This document shows, piece after piece, positions 17,308 through 26,687 of a stretch of 64,000 nucleotides of DNA (within the stretch, counting starts at the first letter, position 1; every line of letters begins with the position of its first letter). This stretch comes from an uncultured Dongia sp. Lineage in GTDB: Bacteria > Pseudomonadota > Alphaproteobacteria > Dongiales > Dongiaceae. Where the stretch lies: contig NZ_CAKZGO010000004.1 in NCBI RefSeq assembly GCF_936916975.1, forward strand, positions 744,001-808,000, read 5' to 3'. Position numbers and translations under genes: made by a program. The notes below the pieces were generated by a model. That model saw only the letters and a program-made list of their open reading frames with translations, ran no database searches and had not been told where the DNA came from.

Positions 17308-18003
17308 ATGAGCTTGACCCACCAGCGCCGTATCCTGCTCGTCGACGACGACGAGGCATTGCGCAAGACCCTGGCCGAGCAGCTCGCCGTCGACGGTGAA
17401 TTCACCTGCGTCGAAGCCGGGACAGCCGCCGATGCCCTCACGACGGCGCAGCGTGAAAAGCCCGATGCCATCCTGCTCGATGTCGGCTTGCCCGATGGCG
17501 ACGGCCGCCAGGTCTGCCAGGCGCTGCGCAAGGCCGGCATCAGCGTCCCCATCATCATGGTGACCGCGTCGTCGGGTGAATCCGATACCATCCGCGGCCT
17601 CGACATGGGCGCCAATGATTATATCTCGAAGCCTTTTCGCCTCGGTGAATTGCTGGCGCGGCTGCGGGCGCATTTGCGCCAGCACGAGCACAGCGAAGAT
17701 GCGCTCATCCCCATCGGTCCCTATGTCTTCAAGCCCAATGTGAAGATGCTGGTCGATGAGAAGGCCAACAAGAAGATCCGCCTCACGGAGAAGGAAACCG
17801 CGATCCTCAAATATCTCTACCGCGCCGAACAGCGTGCGGTCGGGCGCGAGACCTTGCTGGGCGAGGTCTGGGGCTACAATGCCGGCGTCACCACGCACAC
17901 GCTGGAAACCCATGTCTATCGCCTGCGCCAGAAGATCGAAAAGGATCCCGCCAAGGCGCAGATCCTGATCACCGATGCCGGCGGCTACAAGCTGGTGCCT
18001 TAA
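17308..18003 (+). CDS. OmpR/PhoB-family two-component response regulator (orphan)
   Basis: 231 aa. The receiver domain has the acidic pair D13/D14 (LVDDDEALR), phospho-acceptor D58 (ILLDVGLPDGDG), T/S (MVTASS) and the conserved lysine (ISKPF). A C-terminal winged helix (about 140-230) shows LTEKETAILKYLYR and VTTHTLETHVYRLRQKIE. No histidine kinase is adjacent, so its partner is elsewhere. It is unlikely to be PhoB itself, because the receiver and linker lack the typical PhoB opening and phoR is 5 kb away on the other strand; this is a judgement only. A hairpin-rich 349-bp region follows. Confidence 0.87.
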   Translation: MSLTHQRRILLVDDDEALRKTLAEQLAVDGEFTCVEAGTAADALTTAQREKPDAILLDVGLPDGDGRQVCQALRKAGISVPIIMVTASSGESDTIRGLDMGANDYISKPFRLGELLARLRAHLRQHEHSEDALIPIGPYVFKPNVKMLVDEKANKKIRLTEKETAILKYLYRAEQRAVGRETLLGEVWGYNAGVTTHTLETHVYRLRQKIEKDPAKAQILITDAGGYKLVP

Positions 18004-18352
18004 CACACGCACACCAGAATGGGTGGAAGGTTGCGCCGGGGCCAGAGTTGGCACTTTGCCATCTTGCAACCATTGCGGAAAATTCATTTCTATATCAATA
18101 GCATGAAACGTTTCCGACTAAGCCTTTTCGCGCCTGAGCCGGCAGCGCGGCGATCCTGGCATTGTGTGATGCGCATCATTTTGGCAGCAAAGGCTGCCTG
18201 CCTTATGATAGCAGCAACGCCGTCGCGGTGAGCGCGACCTGCGCCCCGATCGGATCGCGGGGCCGGCCGACACGAAAGCATCATCGCGGCGCGGCACATT
18301 ACCGGAAGGCGACGGCAAGCGATTCCTGCCGGCGCCGATGAAGGGGTCTGTC
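18004..18352. other. 349-bp intergenic region with stem-loops, no gene seen
   Basis: No plausible coding sequence. A nested structure lies close to the regulator's stop: outer arms GGTTGC (18029-18034) and GCAACC (18066-18071) enclose a perfect TGGCA-3-TGCCA hairpin (18049-18061). A second hairpin is GGCAGC (18183-18188), AAAG, GCTGCC (18193-18198). The middle part (18075-18115) is A/T-rich and is the likeliest promoter region for the caspase-like gene. A GAAGGGG ribosome-binding site is at 18340-18346. Confidence 0.5.
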
Positions 18353-20452
18353 ATGAAGGGGTATCTCCACCGGCTCTTTGCCGGCGCATTTCTTGTAGCG
18401 GTCGCTTTGCTGCCGGCACCGGCCGACGCTGAATCGACGCGCGTGGCGCTGGTCATCGGCAACGGTGATTACGATGCATCGCTGGGCCGGCTGCGCAATC
18501 CAGCCAATGACGCCAAGCTGATGGCGCGTTCCCTGAAGAAGTTGGGCTTCGAGGTCTCGCTGGCCATCGATATCGATCAGAAGGAAATGAAGCGGCGCAT
18601 TCGCGATTTCGGTGAAGCGCTGAGCGGCGCCGGGCCGAATGCTGTCGGCTTGTTCTATTACGCGGGCCATGGCCTGCAGGTAGATGGCGAGAATTTCCTG
18701 TTGCCGGTCAGCGCCCAGATCGAAGCCGAGCGTGATGTTGAACTTGAGGCCGTTTCCGCCAATGCCGTGTTGGCGCAAATGCAGTACGGCAACAGCAATG
18801 GCGTCAACCTCGTCTTTCTCGATGCCTGTCGCAACAATCCTCTAAGCCGCGGCTTCCGCTCGGCCACGCGTGGCCTCGCGCGGGTCGATGCACCGCGGGG
18901 CAGCTTCGTCGGCTATTCAACGGCACCCGGCGAGGTATCGGTAGACGGCGAGGGCGACAACAGTCCTTACACTCTGGCGCTGACAGAGGAATTGCTGCGA
19001 CCCGGCGAAGCGATCGAGGAAGTGCATCGCGCGGTACGGCTCAAGGTTTTGGCCGCCACGAGTGAACAGCAGACGCCCTGGGATTCGTCCTCGCTCACTG
19101 CTACCGTCATCCTGGCCGGCGCCGCGCAACCAGCCATTGTCGCACAGACGCCTGCACCCGCACCGGCGGCTGTCGTCGCAGCACCTTCTTCGGGCAGTCA
19201 CGAGACCGAAAACCTCTATTGGCAATCCGTCCTCGCCAGCAACAACCCAGCGATGTTCCAGGCCTATCTGAAGAAATACCCGAACGGCCAATATGCGGAT
19301 CTCGCTGTTCTGAAACTCGAAGAATTGAGCGGCAAGATGCCGTCCAACACTGACTCTGCGATGGCCGCCGCAGCACCCGCACCTGCACCCGTACCGGCGG
19401 TCGTCACGCCAGCCGCACCTGCCGCAAAGGTGCACGATTTCGGCATCATCGAAATGAATGGTGCCTATATCGCCGACAAGAACGCCAATATCCGTGCCGA
19501 ACCCAACACCAAGGCCAAGATCGTCGGCAAATTGACGTCGCAGCAGAGTGTCATCGTGACCGGCCGGACCCAGGATGCGGCTTGGCTGCAAGTGGCAAGT
19601 GCCGCCGGTCCCGGCTATGTGAGTGCGCAACTCCTCAAGACGGATCCATCCGTCGCCCTGCGCACGCCTGCGCCGACGCCGGAACCCGAACCGATGGCGC
19701 CGGCGCCCAAGGCGAATGCGCTGCGCCTGTCCGATAAGCTGCGGCCGGAGATCGAGAAGTACCTGGCGAACTCCGCCAAGCAAAAAGGCAATTACCGTTT
19801 CCTCGCGGTCAACGCGGCCGGCGACAAGCTTGGCCTATCGATTGGCTGCAAAATCCAGAAAACCAGCTGGGGCGGTTGGGCGGCAGAAGGATGCGGTGAA
19901 GAAGCCGACGCAAGGCAATTGGCCATAGACACCTGCGGCAGTGATTGCCGCGTCATCTTCAAGGGCGCCGAGAAGGTCGGTGATTTCGAGATCGACTGGG
20001 TCAAGAACGATGGCAGCACGGAACCGGCCGACCTTGTCGCGGCGGCACCTGAGGGCGAAACACCGGAGAGCGTGAACCCAGGGAGCCAGCCTGAGGAGAG
20101 CGCGGAGCCCGCCGCGGTGGAGATACCCGTCAAGACAGCGAGCGCTGCGCCCGAGGATGATTCCGTCATGCGCATCTCCGAATCGCTGCGGCCGAAGATC
20201 GAGCAGTATCTTGCCAATTCCGAAAGTCAGACCGGCAACTACCGCTTCCTGGCGCTCAACCAGGCCGGAGACAAGCTCGGCCTGTCGATCGGCTGCAAGA
20301 TCAAGAAGACCAGCTGGGGTGGCTGGGCCTCCGAAGGCTGCGGCGACGAAGCCGCGGCAGCGCGACTGGCGGTCGATACTTGCGGCAGCGATTGCCGAAT
20401 CATCTTCAAAGGTGCTGAGAAGGTGGGGCGTTTCGAGATCGAGTGGTACTGA
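18353..20452 (+). CDS. Secreted caspase-like (peptidase C14) protein with SH3 domain and twin Cys-rich repeats
   Basis: 699 aa from the ATG at 18353, which follows GAAGGGG at proper spacing. A signal peptide (to about residue 27, PADA) leads into a caspase p20-like domain (RVALVIGNGDY, about 30-245) with catalytic dyad H106 (FYYAGHG) and C159 (FLDACRNNP). After an Ala/Pro linker come a short helical-repeat-like stretch (about 285-330), a bacterial SH3 domain (about 368-425: ANIRAEPNTKAKIVGKL) and two copies of a 93-residue domain (about 456-549 and 605-699), roughly 80 percent identical, each with four cysteines (SIGCKI, EGCG, DTCGSDC). Bacterial orthocaspases cleave after Arg/Lys; the role here is unknown. 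Two residues after its stop the convergent MFS gene ends. Confidence 0.8.
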   Translation: MKGYLHRLFAGAFLVAVALLPAPADAESTRVALVIGNGDYDASLGRLRNPANDAKLMARSLKKLGFEVSLAIDIDQKEMKRRIRDFGEALSGAGPNAVGLFYYAGHGLQVDGENFLLPVSAQIEAERDVELEAVSANAVLAQMQYGNSNGVNLVFLDACRNNPLSRGFRSATRGLARVDAPRGSFVGYSTAPGEVSVDGEGDNSPYTLALTEELLRPGEAIEEVHRAVRLKVLAATSEQQTPWDSSSLTATVILAGAAQPAIVAQTPAPAPAAVVAAPSSGSHETENLYWQSVLASNNPAMFQAYLKKYPNGQYADLAVLKLEELSGKMPSNTDSAMAAAAPAPAPVPAVVTPAAPAAKVHDFGIIEMNGAYIADKNANIRAEPNTKAKIVGKLTSQQSVIVTGRTQDAAWLQVASAAGPGYVSAQLLKTDPSVALRTPAPTPEPEPMAPAPKANALRLSDKLRPEIEKYLANSAKQKGNYRFLAVNAAGDKLGLSIGCKIQKTSWGGWAAEGCGEEADARQLAIDTCGSDCRVIFKGAEKVGDFEIDWVKNDGSTEPADLVAAAPEGETPESVNPGSQPEESAEPAAVEIPVKTASAAPEDDSVMRISESLRPKIEQYLANSESQTGNYRFLALNQAGDKLGLSIGCKIKKTSWGGWASEGCGDEAAAARLAVDTCGSDCRIIFKGAEKVGRFEIEWY

Positions 20453-20456
20453 GCGA

Positions 20457-21614
20457 TCAGCGCAGCCGTGGCGCCAGGGTCAGCGCCAGCAGAGCTGCCA
20501 GCGTCGTGATGCCGGCGACGACAAAGGCAGCGCCGGCCCAGCCGAGGCTGCCCTGAAACAGCCAGGCCATCACGATAGGCCCCAGAAACACGCCGGAATT
20601 GCGGCCGGTCATCAGCACGCCATAGGCCTTTGGCCCAGCCTGCACATGCGCGAGGTTGTGCGGCAGGTGAAAGAAGCAGGCGGGTGCCACGCCCGCACCA
20701 ATGCCAAACACGATCAGCATCAAGAGACCCGGGATGCCATCAAGCCACGGTGCTGACAGCCAGACCAGCGCCTGCAGCAGCAAGGCGGTCACCAGCGCCG
20801 GCAGCAGTTTCAAGCCACGCGCAAGCCACCAGCCGGTACCGATGTTGAACACCATCACCACGACCACCGGCAGGAGATAGGCAAGGACCGCCAGCGTGGC
20901 GCTGAGATGCAATTCGCCCGTGAGATATTTCGTAAGCCAGGTCATGAAGGCGAAGAATTGCAGTGACCAGAGCAGGAAGATGCCGGCGCCGATGATGAGG
21001 CCGCGATCGGTCTTCAACGATCGCGTAGCGCCGGTGGGAAGCTTGATCGGCCCCAGCCAGCGCCGCTGCAGCAGCGCAGCGAGACCCAGCGGAATCATCA
21101 ACCCCAGATTGATCAACCACAGTGCCTGCCAGTCGGCACCGGCCAGGGCAAGCAACCCTGCCAGCAACTGGCCGATCGGAATCCAGGCGGCGATCAGGCC
21201 GGTGACAAGGCCGAGATCGCGCCGCGCTGCAGCGGAATTGGCGATCACCGGGCCGATGAGGGCGAAGATCGCAAAGGTAAAGCCTTCGAAACCGCGTGCC
21301 AGCAGCATGAGGGGACCGGATTGCGGCGCGCCGAGGCCGAGCAGGATGCCCATGGCGGCAATGATGAGGCCGACCCCCAGCGCCCAGGCCAAGGCATGGC
21401 GTTCCAGCAACCGGCCGATCGGGGCGGAGGCGAGGAGACCGACCAGGGCGAAGACCGACATGAAACCTGCGGCCACATCGACACTGTGGGGATATTCGCC
21501 GAGGAAGGCGGGGAGGATCGGGGGCAGCTTGAACTGCAGGAAGGCGCCGAACGCGCTGATGCTGACCCCCAGCATCACCACCGGCCAGTAGGTTTCGTCC
21601 CTGTTAACCGTCAA
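20457..21614 (-). CDS. MFS transporter
   Basis: About 385 aa with twelve hydrophobic segments. The start is placed at the TTG at 21614, which is preceded by GGAG at good spacing and opens the protein just before the first membrane helix; the in-frame codons upstream encode polar, Cys-rich sequence untypical of the family. The A-like motif between helices 2 and 3 reads GLLASAPIGRLLERHA, and helix 4-5 has ARGFEGFTFAIFALIGP. It could be a cyanate/CynX-like or general drug transporter; no substrate can be named. It converges on the caspase-like gene with a gap of four bases. Confidence 0.8.
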   Translation of the reverse strand: MTVNRDETYWPVVMLGVSISAFGAFLQFKLPPILPAFLGEYPHSVDVAAGFMSVFALVGLLASAPIGRLLERHALAWALGVGLIIAAMGILLGLGAPQSGPLMLLARGFEGFTFAIFALIGPVIANSAAARRDLGLVTGLIAAWIPIGQLLAGLLALAGADWQALWLINLGLMIPLGLAALLQRRWLGPIKLPTGATRSLKTDRGLIIGAGIFLLWSLQFFAFMTWLTKYLTGELHLSATLAVLAYLLPVVVVMVFNIGTGWWLARGLKLLPALVTALLLQALVWLSAPWLDGIPGLLMLIVFGIGAGVAPACFFHLPHNLAHVQAGPKAYGVLMTGRNSGVFLGPIVMAWLFQGSLGWAGAAFVVAGITTLAALLALTLAPRLR

Positions 21615-21796
21615 TAACCATACTCCGTGATCTACGTCACACTTTCGGCAAACTGAACGCGCCCAAAAGCTTACCGCTTTACTTTGCAAGCGGCCCAAAC
21701 AATGCCATCATTCGGTCGGGCCGGGTAGAAGGGTGAAACCGGACGGCTAAGGATGGCGGTCGGCTAGACGGGGACGCCTAAAAAGGATTGAGTGTT

Positions 21797-22645
21797 TTGT
21801 CGCAATCACGTGGTGTCTCGACGGGTGGTTTTTCCGTTCGATTTTGGGGAGTACGTGGCTCCCTTTCGTGCTCCGGTCCAGAATATGTGCGCTATGGCGG
21901 GAACACCTCCTGCCTCGAAGTGCGCGCTGGCCCGCACGTGCTTGTGTTCGACGCCGGCACCGGCATCCGCCAGTTGGGGCGTGAGCTTGCCGCACAGGGC
22001 CCGGTCGACGCCGACCTGTTCTTCACCCACACCCATATCGATCACGTCGTCGGCCTGCCCTTCTTTGCACCGCTCTATGTGCCGGGCAGCCAGATCCGCA
22101 TCTGGGCCGGTCATCTGAAGCCGGATCGCACCTTGAAGGAATCGCTGGCCGGCCTGATGGCCGAACCCTTCTTTCCCGTGCCCCTCGAGATCTTCTCGGC
22201 TCAGCCCGATTATCATGACTTCATCGCCGGCGAGACGCTGGAGCCCTATCCGGGCCTCAAGGTTCAGACCTGCCCGCTCAACCATCCCAACGGCGCCACC
22301 GGCTACCGGGTCGATTGGGAAGGCAAGTCGATCTGCTATGTGACCGATTGCGAACACGACCCCAAGGCGCTCGATCCGGTGATCCTGACCTTGATCGAAG
22401 GTGCCGATGTCGTCGTCTATGACAGCACCTATACCGACGAAGAATACACGCGCTTCAAAGGCTGGGGCCATTCGACCTGGCAGGAGGCCGTGCGCCTCGC
22501 GGAGTCAGCGAATGTGAAGACGCTGGTGCTGTTCCACCACGATCCCAGCCATGACGACACCTTCATGGACAAGGTTGCGGCCGAAGCCGCAAAGCTGCGG
22601 CCCGGCACCATCGTCGCGCAAGAAGGCCTTGTGCTCACGCCCTGA
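21797..22645 (+). CDS. MBL-fold metallo-hydrolase
   Basis: 282 aa from the TTG at 21797, which lies 9 bp after AAAAGGA; another TTG at 21788 is too close to that site. The metallo-beta-lactamase signature is THTHIDHVVGL, with further metal ligands in LNHPNGATG, CYVTDCEHD and LFHHDPSHDD. The opening VRFWGVRGSLSCSG is typical of the PhnP/cyclic-phosphodiesterase-like subgroup with an extended N-terminal strand pair. The family includes phosphodiesterases and RNase Z relatives; the substrate is unknown. The next gene starts 9 bp downstream, so the two are probably co-transcribed. Confidence 0.82.
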   Translation: MSQSRGVSTGGFSVRFWGVRGSLSCSGPEYVRYGGNTSCLEVRAGPHVLVFDAGTGIRQLGRELAAQGPVDADLFFTHTHIDHVVGLPFFAPLYVPGSQIRIWAGHLKPDRTLKESLAGLMAEPFFPVPLEIFSAQPDYHDFIAGETLEPYPGLKVQTCPLNHPNGATGYRVDWEGKSICYVTDCEHDPKALDPVILTLIEGADVVVYDSTYTDEEYTRFKGWGHSTWQEAVRLAESANVKTLVLFHHDPSHDDTFMDKVAAEAAKLRPGTIVAQEGLVLTP

Positions 22646-22654
22646 GAGGCAACC

Positions 22655-23188
22655 ATGGACCTCATCGTCACCGCCGATTCACCGGATGCGAGACAAGGAT
22701 GGGCAGCCCAAGGTTGGGCGTCACTGGGAACCCAGCGCTTTCGCTGTGCGCTTGGGCGTGGCGGTATCATCGCTGACAAGCGCGAAGGCGATGGCGGGAC
22801 ACCTGTCGGCGCCTTTCCGTTGCGGCGTCTGCTGGTGCGCACCGACAAAGGCCCGATACCCAAGACCCAACTGCCGATCACCGTCATCGACGAAGACGAT
22901 GGCTGGTGCGATGCGCCGGACGACATGGCCTATAACCGCGCCGTGGCCCTGCCCTATGCCGCCAGCCATGAACGCCTGTGGCGCGACGATCACCTCTATG
23001 ACCTGGTGCTCGTCATCGGCCATAACGACGACCCGGTGGTGAAGGGCATGGGCAGTGCGGTCTTCGTCCACCTCGCCCATGACGATTACCGCCCGACCGA
23101 AGGCTGCATCGCGTTCGCGCGCGCAGATATGGAAAAGATTTTGGCTGCGATGGGGCCGGGTGATCGGGTCGTCGTAGAGCGGCCGTAA
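22655..23188 (+). CDS. L,D-transpeptidase (YkuD domain)
   Basis: 177 aa single-domain YkuD protein. The catalytic signature HxnC is clear: H139 in AVFVHLAHDD and nucleophile C151 in TEGCIAFAR, with the upstream GDGGTPVGAFPL strand. These enzymes form 3-3 crosslinks in peptidoglycan or attach proteins to it. No signal peptide or membrane anchor is visible at the N-terminus (MDLIVTADSP), unusual for an enzyme that works on the wall, although cytosolic-looking short members are widespread in this subfamily. It follows the MBL gene closely and ends just before a palindromic intergenic repeat. Confidence 0.88.
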   Translation: MDLIVTADSPDARQGWAAQGWASLGTQRFRCALGRGGIIADKREGDGGTPVGAFPLRRLLVRTDKGPIPKTQLPITVIDEDDGWCDAPDDMAYNRAVALPYAASHERLWRDDHLYDLVLVIGHNDDPVVKGMGSAVFVHLAHDDYRPTEGCIAFARADMEKILAAMGPGDRVVVERP

Positions 23189-23211
23189 CTTGTACCCGCC
23201 CACGACTTTTA

Positions 23212-23303
23212 TCGTCATGGTCCGCGAAGGCGGACCACCCACGAATTTTGCCCGCAACATAAGAAAGTAACTCGTGGGTCCTCCGCCTTCGCGGAGGATG
23301 ACG
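23212..23303. repeat. Palindromic intergenic repeat, copy A
   Basis: The left arm (23212-23244, 33 bp) is identical to the left arm of copy B at 59985-60017. Each arm is itself a hairpin, GGTCCGC-4-GCGGACC. The right arm (23271-23303) is an imperfect inverted copy, with CCTCCGC/GCGGAGG in place of the GGTCCGC core. The central spacer (23245-23270) is unrelated to that of copy B. It lies between an L,D-transpeptidase gene and the convergent leuC, and resembles REP/BIME elements. Confidence 0.85.
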
Positions 23304-23334
23304 AGTTACTCTGGGCCTCAGATCGCAGTCTGAA

Positions 23335-24735
23335 TCAGCGCAGCTCGCGCACGTCGGCCAAATGGCCGGTGATCGCAGCAGCCGTTGCCATCGCGGGGCT
23401 GACCAGATGCGTGCGACCGCCGCGGCCTTGGCGGCCTTCGAAGTTACGGTTCGAGGTCGAGGCGCAACGCTCGCCCGGCGCCAGCTTGTCCGGGTTCATG
23501 GCGAGGCACATGGAGCAGCCCGGCTCGCGCCAATCAAAGCCCGCTTCGATGAAGATCTTGTCCAAGCCTTCGGCTTCTGCCTGCGCCTTCACCAGACCGG
23601 AGCCCGGCACCACCATCGCGTTGACATGCGCTGCCACCTTGCGGCCGGCGGCGAGCTTGGCCACTTCGCGCAGATCCTCGATGCGGCCATTGGTGCAGGA
23701 GCCGATGAAGACGCGGTCGATCTTGACCTCGGTCAGCGGCGTGCCCGCGGTGAGGCCCATATAATCGAGGGCGCGCTGCATGGCGCGGCGCTTGTCCTCG
23801 TCGGCGATGTCGGCCGGGTTCGGCACCTTGGCCGTGATCGGCAGCACGTCTTCCGGGCTGGTGCCCCAGGTGACCTGCGGAATGATGTCGGCGGCCTTCA
23901 GTTCGATCTCAACGTCGAACTTGGCATCCGCGTCAGACGGCAAGGTTTTCCAGAACGCAACGGCCTGTTCCCAGGCAGCACCCTTGGGCGCCATCGGGCG
24001 GCCCTTGATGTACTCGAAAGTCGTCTCGTCCGGCGCGATCAGGCCAGCGCGGGCGCCGGCTTCGATCGTCATGTTACAGACGGTCATGCGGCCTTCCATG
24101 GAAAGGCCGCGAATGACGGAGCCGGCGAATTCGACGACATAGCCCGTGCCACCGGCCGTGCCGATCTTGCCGATGATGGCAAGCACCACGTCCTTCGCGG
24201 TGACGCCCGGCAGTAGCGTGCCTTCGACCGAGATGCGCATGTTCTTGGCCGGACGCTGGATCAGCGTCTGGGTCGCCAGCACATGTTCGACTTCCGACGT
24301 GCCGATACCGAACGCCAAGGCACCAAAGGCGCCATGGGTCGAGGTATGCGAATCGCCGCAGACGATGGTCATGCCCGGCTGGGTGAAGCCCTGCTCCGGC
24401 CCGATGATGTGGACGATGCCCTGGCGAATATCGTCCATGCCGAAATAGGGCACGCCGAAATCGCGGGTGTTCTGTTCGAGCGTCTCGACCTGGATCCGGC
24501 TCTCAACCTCGACGATGCCCTTGGAGCGATCCGAGGTCGGCACGTTGTGGTCGGCAACCGCAAGGGTCGCCTGCGGCCGGTGCACCTTGCGACCCGTCAT
24601 GCGCAGGCCTTCGAAAGCCTGCGGGGAGGTCACTTCATGCACCAGATGGCGATCGATATAGATGAGGCAGGTGCCGTCATCCTGGCGATGCACCAGATGA
24701 TTGTCCCAGATCTTGTCGAACAGCGTCTTCGCCAT
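23335..24735 (-). CDS. leuC: 3-isopropylmalate dehydratase large subunit
   Basis: 466 aa aconitase-family enzyme, full family length. With LeuD it isomerises 2-isopropylmalate to 3-isopropylmalate in leucine synthesis. The [4Fe-4S] cysteines are in FIGSCTNGR and [10 protein letters not shown]. Substrate loops [19 protein letters not shown] and the C-terminal [18 protein letters not shown] are intact. It ends the conserved alphaproteobacterial run ffh-rpsP-rimM-trmD-rplS-leuC, but a hairpin and 170 bp separate it from rplS, so it probably also has its own promoter. leuD is not in the window; it would be expected elsewhere. Confidence 0.96.
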   Translation of the reverse strand: MAKTLFDKIWDNHLVHRQDDGTCLIYIDRHLVHEVTSPQAFEGLRMTGRKVHRPQATLAVADHNVPTSDRSKGIVEVESRIQVETLEQNTRDFGVPYFGMDDIRQGIVHIIGPEQGFTQPGMTIVCGDSHTSTHGAFGALAFGIGTSEVEHVLATQTLIQRPAKNMRISVEGTLLPGVTAKDVVLAIIGKIGTAGGTGYVVEFAGSVIRGLSMEGRMTVCNMTIEAGARAGLIAPDETTFEYIKGRPMAPKGAAWEQAVAFWKTLPSDADAKFDVEIELKAADIIPQVTWGTSPEDVLPITAKVPNPADIADEDKRRAMQRALDYMGLTAGTPLTEVKIDRVFIGSCTNGRIEDLREVAKLAAGRKVAAHVNAMVVPGSGLVKAQAEAEGLDKIFIEAGFDWREPGCSMCLAMNPDKLAPGERCASTSNRNFEGRQGRGGRTHLVSPAMATAAAITGHLADVRELR

Positions 24736-24870
24736 TTTACGTCCTTGGGGCCCCTAAACATGAGAGCCGGTATTGCCGAAATCCTTCTCTCGGCCGGCGG
24801 CCGTCCCAATCAGGAACGGCCGCGAGCTAAGAAAGGACGAGGTAGATACTTTATCCCGAGTAGCTAAGCA

Positions 24871-24896
24871 TGCCCGCCGGCAAATTCCACCGGGCA
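24871..24896 (-). terminator. Hairpin after rplS
   Basis: TGCCCG (24891-24896 region, minus strand) and CGGGCA pair around a GTGG/GCCG extension, giving a stem of about nine pairs, starting 10 bp beyond the rplS stop. No clear T-tract follows. A second hairpin (CGGCCGT 24798-24804 with ACGGCCG 24816-24822) lies between it and leuC and could be part of a leader; no leucine-rich leader peptide was found. Confidence 0.5.
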
Positions 24897-24905
24897 GATA
24901 TGCGA

Positions 24906-25313
24906 TTACTCGCCAGCCTTGTCGCCAGCCTTATCGGTGGTCTTCTCAGCCTGGACCTGGGCGCGCTCGGTGATGCGCGCGGCCTTGCCGCGGAGACCGC
25001 GAAGGTAATAGAGCTTCGCACGACGCACGTCGCCGTGACGCACGACCTCGATGCTCACCAGACGCGGCGAGAACAGCGGGAAGACGCGTTCGACGCCTTC
25101 GCCATAGGAGATCTTGCGCAGCGTGAAGGAGGAGTTCACGCCGGCATTCTTGCGGCCGATGCAAACGCCTTCGAAGGCCTGCACGCGCTCGCGCTCGCCT
25201 TCGACGACCTTCACGTTCACCTTCACCGAATCACCGGGGCGAAAATCCGGCACCTTGGAGGCGCTCTGCAGCTTGGTGAGCTGGGCGGCTTCGAAATCAT
25301 GCAACATGGTCAT
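24906..25313 (-). CDS. rplS: 50S ribosomal protein L19
   Basis: 135 aa from the ATG at 25313 ([12 protein letters not shown]), the conserved family start; the longer open frame upstream is not conserved. L19 lies at the 30S-50S interface. Hallmarks are [31 protein letters not shown] and [13 protein letters not shown], then [16 protein letters not shown] 20-residue charged tail rich in Lys/Asp/Glu follows, longer than in E. coli but common in alphaproteobacteria. It is fourth in the ffh-rpsP-rimM-trmD-rplS run, 68 bp after trmD. Confidence 0.97.
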   Translation of the reverse strand: MTMLHDFEAAQLTKLQSASKVPDFRPGDSVKVNVKVVEGERERVQAFEGVCIGRKNAGVNSSFTLRKISYGEGVERVFPLFSPRLVSIEVVRHGDVRRAKLYYLRGLRGKAARITERAQVQAEKTTDKAGDKAGE

Positions 25314-25381
25314 GGTCTTGGTCCTTTCTTCTTTCAACTGTCGACATGCAACCGCACGTCGTTTTTCCTTCAACGGCACGC

Positions 25382-26098
25382 TTACGTGCCGCGTTTCCGA
25401 TAAGCGTCCCACAAATCGGGCCGCCGTGATCTCGTCGTCTCCTCGGCCTGGGTCTGACGCCAGGCCTTGATCTTCTCGTGATGCCCGGACATCAGCACCT
25501 CGGGCACCGCTCGTTCGTTCCATACCGCCGGCCTGGTGTAATGCGGGTACTCCAGCAAGCCGGCCGTAAAACTCTCTTCGTCCAACGTCTCTTCTGCGCC
25601 CATCACACCGGGCAGCAGCCGCACGCACGCATCGATCAAGGCCAGGGCGGCCGGCTCACCACCCGAGAGCACGAAATCGCCGAGGCTCACCTCGATCAAT
25701 CCACGCGCCTCGATCACCCGTTCGTCCAACCCTTCGTAGCGGCCACACAAAACCACCACGCCGGGTCCCGTCGCCAACTGCCCCACCAGTTCCTGCGTCA
25801 GCAGGCGCCCGCGAGGCGTCAGATAGATCGCCGGCCCTAAACCATCAGCGCTTGCCGCAGCCAGCGCCGCATCAACCACGTCAGGCCGCATCACCATCCC
25901 GGCGCCACCGCCGAAGGGTGTATCGTCGACCGTGCGATGCTTGTCCGGGGCAAAGTCCCGGATCTGCATCGTCTCCAATCGCCAGATGCCCTTCTCCAAG
26001 GCCTTGCCGGCAAGACTCTGACCCAAGGGACCCGGAAACATTTCCGGAAACAGGGTCAGAATGCGCGCCGTCCAGGCTTTGCGGACGTCGGTCACCAC
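25382..26098 (-). CDS. trmD: tRNA (guanine-37-N1)-methyltransferase
   Basis: 238 aa SPOUT-fold enzyme that methylates G37 of tRNAs to prevent frameshifting. Starts with GTG. The core reads [30 protein letters not shown], the knot segment [16 protein letters not shown], and [16 protein letters not shown]-like sequence ([14 protein letters not shown]), then the C-terminal [20 protein letters not shown] and [11 protein letters not shown]. Two bases separate it from the rimM stop, so it is translationally coupled within the ribosomal/SRP run. Length and motifs are complete. Confidence 0.97.
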   Translation of the reverse strand: MVTDVRKAWTARILTLFPEMFPGPLGQSLAGKALEKGIWRLETMQIRDFAPDKHRTVDDTPFGGGAGMVMRPDVVDAALAAASADGLGPAIYLTPRGRLLTQELVGQLATGPGVVVLCGRYEGLDERVIEARGLIEVSLGDFVLSGGEPAALALIDACVRLLPGVMGAEETLDEESFTAGLLEYPHYTRPAVWNERAVPEVLMSGHHEKIKAWRQTQAEETTRSRRPDLWDAYRKRGT

Positions 26099-26100
26099 CG

Positions 26101-26676
26101 TCAGTTCGCAGCCGAGCGAACTGCTGGTTCATCACTTTCCGGCTCGCCTTCCGGACGGTCAAAGAAGCCGTCCGGCAGATCGAGACCGAGGCGGCCACCG
26201 GCCACATCGACCACCGGCACCAAGGCGCGGGTGAAGGCGACGTCAAAGGCGCCTTTCGGGCCGCCCTCGACACTCAGCACATCACCGGCGCCGTAATTCT
26301 CGACCGACGCGACACGGCCCAGGGCCGCATCATGCTGGTCGACAACCGCAAGACCGATCAAATCCGCCAGATAGAATTCCTCGTCGCCGGCAATCTGTGG
26401 CAGGCGATCGCGCGCCACATAAAGCTCGACGCCCTTGAGCGCCTCGGCTGCATTGCGATCGCCAACACCAGCGATGCGGGCGATGAGGGTATCTTTCCCG
26501 GCAGTTGCCTTGCCGACCAAAGCGAGATCGAAGGACCGGCCCTTGGCGTCCGACAAGGCACCATAGGTCGCGATGGCAGCAGGCGTGCCGGCGAAGGATT
26601 TCACCTTCACCTCGCCCTTGATGCCATGCGCACCGATGATCGCGCCCATCAGAACCATTGCCGGCTTCTCACTCAC
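26101..26676 (-). CDS. rimM: Ribosome maturation factor RimM
   Basis: 191 aa 30S assembly factor that binds ribosomal protein S19 and helps mature the 16S rRNA 3' domain. The N-terminal beta-barrel opens with [20 protein letters not shown], the family signature, and the PRC-barrel half has [16 protein letters not shown] and [20 protein letters not shown]. It sits between rpsP (11 bp upstream) and trmD (2 bp downstream). The C-terminal tail (about 175-191) is acidic and probably disordered. Confidence 0.95.
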   Translation of the reverse strand: MSEKPAMVLMGAIIGAHGIKGEVKVKSFAGTPAAIATYGALSDAKGRSFDLALVGKATAGKDTLIARIAGVGDRNAAEALKGVELYVARDRLPQIAGDEEFYLADLIGLAVVDQHDAALGRVASVENYGAGDVLSVEGGPKGAFDVAFTRALVPVVDVAGGRLGLDLPDGFFDRPEGEPESDEPAVRSAAN

Positions 26677-26687
26677 TGAGAATCAGC

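Noticed and set aside
18030-18075. TGGCAC...TTGCA reminiscent of sigma-54
   Set aside because: The GG to GC spacing is 14 instead of 10, and the sequence is better explained by a stem-loop.
24736-24905. Leucine attenuation leader peptide upstream of leuC
   Set aside because: No short open frame with a run of Leu codons is present; only hairpins were found.
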